The notes under the pieces are model-generated. The model did no database searches and was not told the DNA's origin. It saw only the letters and a list, made by a program, of their open reading frames with translations. A stretch of 9,320 nucleotides of DNA from an uncultured Lachnospiraceae bacterium (GTDB taxonomy: Bacteria > Bacillota > Clostridia > Lachnospirales > Lachnospiraceae), in assembly GCA_910578085.1 (NCBI GenBank), contig CAJTPM010000074.1:1-9320 (forward strand), given 5' to 3'. Below, in pieces: positions 7,149-9,320 of the stretch (within the stretch, counting starts at the first letter, position 1; the number at the start of each line of letters is the position of its first letter). A program made the position numbers and the translations under genes.

Positions 7149-7834
7149 TTTCTCTCGCCTCCCATCCACTGATATCCAATTCCGTAAATCGTTTTGATAT
7201 AAGTATCGCCATCAGCCTCAATCTTGCCCCGTATCCGGCTGATGGAGGTAGTCAGAGTGTGTTCGTCCACATAGTTTTCATCTGTATCCCACAGCCGTTC
7301 CAAAAGGCGCTGCCTGGTAAGAATCTGTTTGGGATTTTTGCAGAACAGGTACAGCATCTTATACTCCATAGGGGAAAGGGTAAGGGATTTACCATTTAAC
7401 GAGGCTGACTGTTCCGAAAAGTCCAAATACAGCCTGCCGTCATCATAGAAATCCTTTGCCAGCCCACGGTGTTCCAGCATGGCGAACATTGCCCGTATTT
7501 TCCGCAGCAGCGCCCCAATAGAAAAGGGCTTAGTAATATAATCCACCGCCCCGACTTCATACCCCCGGATCTGGTCGCTCTCCTGGTCATTGGCCGTCAG
7601 GAAAATCACCAGCGTGTCAGGATTCTCCGGCTTTACGAGCCTGCACAGGTCATAGCCGCTGCCGTCCGGCAGGTTGATATCCAGAAGTACCAGGTCATAT
7701 TCCGTCTGCGTCAGTAACTGGGTAGCTGTGTCTGCATTCAGGGCTGATACGGTATCGTAACCCTCAGAAATCAGGTTGTAGGTCAGCGTTTTATTTAAAA
7801 GGGCGTCGTCCTCTACCAGCAAGATCTTTTTCAT
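7145..7834 (-). CDS. OmpR/PhoB-family response regulator (229 aa)
   Basis: DNA-binding response regulator for the adjacent kinase. The receiver domain (residues 1 to about 115) shows the acidic pair D9/D10 (LLVEDDALL), phospho-acceptor D52 (LVLLDINLPDGSG), switch T80 (FLTAND) and K102 (DYITKPF). A winged-helix domain at about 130-227 carries the usual features (LTLSPMEYKMLYLF, VDEHTLTTSISRIRGKI and the C-terminal IYGIGYQW). The length is normal for the family. The ATG at 7834 (MKKILLVEDD) is preferred because AAAGGAG at 7842-7848 lies 7 bases away; a GTG at 7840 would be only one base from that site. It overlaps the kinase gene by 4 bp. The candidate operator before its own promoter, also present before the ABC operon, suggests that it controls both. 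Confidence 0.95.
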   Translation of the reverse strand: MKKILLVEDDALLNKTLTYNLISEGYDTVSALNADTATQLLTQTEYDLVLLDINLPDGSGYDLCRLVKPENPDTLVIFLTANDQESDQIRGYEVGAVDYITKPFSIGALLRKIRAMFAMLEHRGLAKDFYDDGRLYLDFSEQSASLNGKSLTLSPMEYKMLYLFCKNPKQILTRQRLLERLWDTDENYVDEHTLTTSISRIRGKIEADGDTYIKTIYGIGYQWMGGERK

Positions 7835-7841
7835 ATCCACA

Positions 7842-7848
7842 CTCCTTT
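7842..7848 (-). promoter_or_regulatory. Ribosome binding site of the response regulator
   Basis: AAAGGAG on the minus strand, 7 bases before the ATG at 7834. It rules out the GTG at 7840, which would leave a single base between the site and the start codon. Confidence 0.8.
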
Positions 7849-7920
7849 ATATTTTATTACAATAAGCTGGCCCGCGGAGCGTGACAGCGTTTGTTGTGAA
7901 TGGCCGATTTTTTGTCATTC

Positions 7921-7955
7921 ACTATAGTTTAACAGGCAAATGTCCGCGAAATGTT
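7921..7955 (-). promoter_or_regulatory. Predicted promoter of the regulator/kinase operon with the shared direct-repeat box
   Basis: Minus-strand repeats AACATTT (7949-7955) and GACATTT (7938-7944) have an 11-bp period. Six bases after the second is TAAACT (7926-7931), a moderate -10. An alternative -10, TATAGT, lies at 7921-7926. No -35 consensus is present; the first repeat sits where it should be. The box matches the one before the ABC operon as ACATTTCNNNGACATTTG with the same 6-bp gap to the -10. A 7-bp inverted repeat, GTGAATG (7896-7902) and CATTCAC (7916-7922), lies near the presumed transcription start. Confidence 0.55.
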
Positions 7956-7969
7956 ACAACTGGCAATTT

Positions 7970-8170
7970 TCATTTAAAAACAAAAATTTCTTCAATCGGT
8001 ACTTCTACGGCTCTGGAAATATCGATTGCCAGCTTCAACGACGGATTATACTGCGCCTTTTCCAGACGCATGATCGTTTCTCGGCGCACTCCTACTTTTT
8101 CCGCCAGCTGCTCCTGTGTCAGATCTTTCATTTGCCGGTACTTTTTTAATCTGCATTCAAATTCTGCCAT
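7970..8170 (-). CDS. Small XRE-family HTH transcriptional regulator (66 aa)
   Basis: A stand-alone Cro/C1-type DNA-binding protein. The helix-turn-helix covers about residues 18-40 (TQEQLAEKVGVRRETIMRLE), followed by the family's NPSLKLAIDISRAV helix and the ending VPIEEIFVFK typical of 65-70-residue regulators such as YozG-like proteins. There is no ligand-binding or dimerisation extension. It starts 3 bases after the stop of the DUF3796-like membrane protein and has GAGG about 8 bases before its ATG, so the two are cotranscribed. Such pairs usually repress their own operon, and the 17-bp inverted repeat over the operon promoter is a candidate target; this link is inferred. No clear terminator is visible between this gene and the response regulator. 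Confidence 0.92.
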   Translation of the reverse strand: MAEFECRLKKYRQMKDLTQEQLAEKVGVRRETIMRLEKAQYNPSLKLAIDISRAVEVPIEEIFVFK

Positions 8171-8173
8171 ATC

Positions 8174-8842
8174 CTATTCCTCGCCTTCCTCTGCCTGGTC
8201 GTCATGGTCATATCGGTACAGCAAATATTCAGAGAGGAAAATCCCCAAAGCGAATGCAAGGGAAAAAGTAATAATTGCAGCAATCAGAGTATACTCAAGA
8301 TTTCCAAAAAGTTTTCCCTGACAAAAAATTATCAGAGCAATAAGCATGACTCCAAAAGTAATTTTATACGCTTTCAGCTTAGCGCGGGCAATGTTCTCAC
8401 GAAAGCGCTCATCCATAAATGTCCCTGACATCTTTCCCTCATAGTAAAAACCAAAAAAACCGAAGAACAGAAAAAACGCAAACGGAAAAACTGTACCATC
8501 CACAGAGTATGTCCAAAAACCGGCAAACCCCAAAAATCCCAATACACCTAAACACCCCAGTTTTGGATTTATCTTACGAGTGATGCCTGTTTCTTCTGCT
8601 TGCCTCTGCTTTTTTCCTGCATGGATAAAAAGCATGACAAACAATGCAACAAGATAAATGCAAGCGAGAGAAACCGAAACAATCATCGGCAAATCCCTTA
8701 TCTCAAATACATAATTCTTGAAATCCATTGGGACTACCAGGCGGGAATCATTAAAAGCAATCGCATACCACAACGAAAGAAACACACTCAGCACACAAAC
8801 TCCCCCACAGCCGATCCAAATTTTCATCTTATTCGTTTTCAT
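8174..8842 (-). CDS. DUF3796-like multi-pass membrane protein (222 aa)
   Basis: Integral membrane protein of unknown function. Predicted helices lie at about residues 7-28, 52-74, 97-113, 115-134, 159-176 and 183-206, with an acidic C-terminal tail (DHDDQAEEGEE). The central Gly/Phe-rich block (NPKLGCLGVLGFLGFAGFW and FFLFFGFFGFYYEGKM), followed by FMDERFRENIARAKLKAY, resembles the DUF3796 family, which in Firmicutes often sits beside a small XRE regulator as it does here. Family recognition is from the pattern, not a search. AAAGGAGG followed by six bases supports the ATG at 8842 rather than the internal ATG at 8827. First gene of the two-gene unit; its base composition is more AT-rich than that of the transporter genes. 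Confidence 0.85.
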   Translation of the reverse strand: MKTNKMKIWIGCGGVCVLSVFLSLWYAIAFNDSRLVVPMDFKNYVFEIRDLPMIVSVSLACIYLVALFVMLFIHAGKKQRQAEETGITRKINPKLGCLGVLGFLGFAGFWTYSVDGTVFPFAFFLFFGFFGFYYEGKMSGTFMDERFRENIARAKLKAYKITFGVMLIALIIFCQGKLFGNLEYTLIAAIITFSLAFALGIFLSEYLLYRYDHDDQAEEGEE

Positions 8843-8857
8843 ATTATTCCTCCTTTT

Positions 8858-8900
8858 GTAGAGATATATTTATCTCTTTATGTGATAAATATATCTCTAC
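8858..8900. promoter_or_regulatory. 17-bp perfect inverted repeat (candidate operator) over the DUF3796/XRE promoter
   Basis: GTAGAGATATATTTATC (8858-8874) and GATAAATATATCTCTAC (8884-8900) are exact reverse complements separated by 9 bases. One arm contains the -10 hexamer of the predicted promoter; the other lies just downstream of the expected transcription start. Because the promoter-proximal arm would not be transcribed, this is more likely a protein-binding site on DNA than an RNA hairpin. A repressor bound here would block transcription; the operon's XRE protein is the obvious candidate (inference). Confidence 0.75.
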
Positions 8901-8916
8901 CCTTGCTTTTTGTCAA
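8888..8916 (-). promoter_or_regulatory. Near-consensus sigma-A promoter of the DUF3796/XRE operon
   Basis: On the minus strand, TTGACA (8911-8916) and TATATT (8888-8893) are separated by 17 bp, an almost perfect housekeeping promoter. The start would fall near 8881, giving a leader of about 40 bases with AAAGGAGG before the ATG at 8842. The -10 lies inside the 17-bp inverted repeat, implying that a strong promoter is held under repression. Confidence 0.8.
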
Positions 8917-8976
8917 TAGAAAAGAGAGAAATATGTCACATTTATCATATATTTTCCCACACCTGGCTCCATTTTT

Positions 8977-9030
8977 TCACATTTCCTGTCCACATTTACT
9001 CCCAACAATAATACCCGCGCCAAATACCAA
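8977..9030 (-). other. Possible 3' exon of the intron: short open frame of unknown identity
   Basis: Directly after the predicted intron 3' end, the minus strand reads LVFGAGIIVGSKCGQEM and then TGA (8977-8979). This could be the C-terminus of a gene interrupted by the intron, but 17 codons are too few to decide and I recognise no family. A second frame stays open further, into the promoter region, which argues for caution. From 8917 to 8976 I see only AT-rich sequence upstream of the DUF3796/XRE promoter. Confidence 0.25.
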
Positions 9031-9099
9031 ATAGGGTAGAGGGAGAATAGTTTCTCGCCCCTCCCATTGAACCGTACGTACGGGTCTCGTATACGGCTC
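9031..9099 (-). ncRNA. Group II intron domains V and VI
   Basis: Domain V: lower helix GAGCCGUA (9099-9092) paired with UACGGUUC (9076-9069), including the catalytic AGC triad. A 2-base CG bulge (9078-9077) is followed by the upper stem UACG (9091-9088) with CGUA (9082-9079) around a 5-base loop. Domain VI: GGG (9065-9063) pairs with CCC (9036-9034), AGGGG (9062-9058) with CCUCU (9042-9038), and GAGAA (9056-9052) with UUCUC (9047-9043), capped by ACUA. A9037 is the single unpaired adenosine on the 3' side, as expected of the branch point. Domain V is 31 bases by this count, shorter than the 34 I recall for Ll.LtrB. Confidence 0.85.
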
Positions 9100-9105
9100 T
9101 ACAAC

Positions 9106-9320
9106 TTATATTCCAACTTTTACTAAGTAATAGGATAGGGGATTGAGCAACCCAGCTCCATCTTTTATCCTATTTTCAAGTAAATCTTTACTGATAATGA
9201 AATTCACTACGTTCATTCCACTTCTTTTGTACCACCCAAGTCTTGAATTCGCAACTTTATAAATATCCTCTTGACTAAATCCATTGTGGTTCTTCCTGTT
9301 CAGGTAACAAAGGTTTCTGT
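9106..9320 (-). CDS. Group II intron reverse transcriptase/maturase, C-terminal fragment
   Basis: The last 70 residues of the intron-encoded protein, open at the right edge, with the stop (TAA, 9106-9108) six bases before domain V. The tail contains SQEDIYKVANSRLGWYKRSG and ends KDGAGLLNPLSYYLVKVGI. The ANSR-x-G-x(W/Y) block and the leucine/tyrosine-rich ending match the DNA-binding (D) region of group II intron maturases. There is no cysteine-rich HNH endonuclease domain after it, so this looks like an endonuclease-free form (inference from the visible end). The reverse transcriptase core is outside the window. Position relative to domains V and VI makes the assignment firm despite the short length. 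Confidence 0.8.
   Translation of the reverse strand, partial: RNLCYLNRKNHNGFSQEDIYKVANSRLGWYKRSGMNVVNFIISKDLLENRIKDGAGLLNPLSYYLVKVGI

Larger units (their letters stand above)
9031..9320 (-). mobile_element. Group II intron, 3' portion (cut by window edge)
   Basis: The retroelement enters from the right edge on the minus strand. In order: the C-terminal end of its reverse transcriptase (stop at 9106-9108), domain V (9069-9099), a 3-base linker, and domain VI (9031-9065). The last bases, UAU (9033-9031), give an AY-type end. The bulged adenosine at 9037 is the seventh base from that end, the usual distance of a branch point from the 3' splice site. The 5' half of the ribozyme, with its exon-binding loops, is outside the window, so subclass and target cannot be fixed. 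Confidence 0.85.

Noticed and set aside
7149..7169. Longer kinase reading from an ATG at 7169
   Set aside because: The ATG at 7148 forms an ATGA overlap with the regulator stop and has a well-spaced GGAGG; the upstream one has no such support.
7835..7840. GTG start for the response regulator
   Set aside because: Only one base separates it from the AAAGGAG site; the ATG at 7834 has a 7-base spacing.
1..9320. CRISPR arrays, tRNA and rRNA genes
   Set aside because: No regularly spaced repeats and no cloverleaf or rRNA-like stretches were seen on either strand.

Overview
The window looks like a moderate-GC Firmicutes chromosome, most likely a gut clostridium of the Lachnospiraceae type. This is inferred from the strong AAAGGAGG ribosome sites, the sigma-A-like promoters and the protein families; no marker gene fixes the species. 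Every supported gene lies on the minus strand, so the biological order runs from high to low coordinates.

Right edge (about 9031-9320): the 3' end of a group II intron. It holds the last 70 codons of its reverse transcriptase/maturase, then catalytic domain V, then domain VI with a bulged branch-point adenosine. About 115 bp further along the minus strand is a near-consensus promoter (TTGACA, 17 bp, TATATT) overlapped by a 17-bp perfect inverted repeat. It drives a two-gene unit: a DUF3796-like membrane protein and a 66-residue XRE-type regulator.

Centre (about 5210-7955): an OmpR/PhoB-type response regulator and a histidine kinase with two membrane segments and almost no external loop, overlapping by ATGA and followed by a rho-independent terminator. 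Next come an MacB/LolD-type ABC ATPase and two large FtsX-family permeases (797 and 790 residues) that begin with the same ten amino acids. The layout fits a self-contained envelope-stress or peptide-antibiotic sensing and export system, related in logic (not in permease fold) to BceRS-BceAB and VncRS-Vex. The substrate cannot be read from the sequence.

The main regulatory observation is that the regulator/kinase promoter and the ABC-operon promoter share ACATTTCNNNGACATTTG. This is a pair of 7-bp direct repeats with an 11-bp period, sits exactly 6 bp upstream of the -10 in both, and replaces the -35. It is a strong candidate for the response regulator's binding site, implying autoregulation and activation of the transporter.

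Left edge (1-175): the first 58 codons of an IS30-family transposase. The system is therefore flanked by an insertion sequence on one side and a group II intron on the other, suggesting an accessory or rearranged region.
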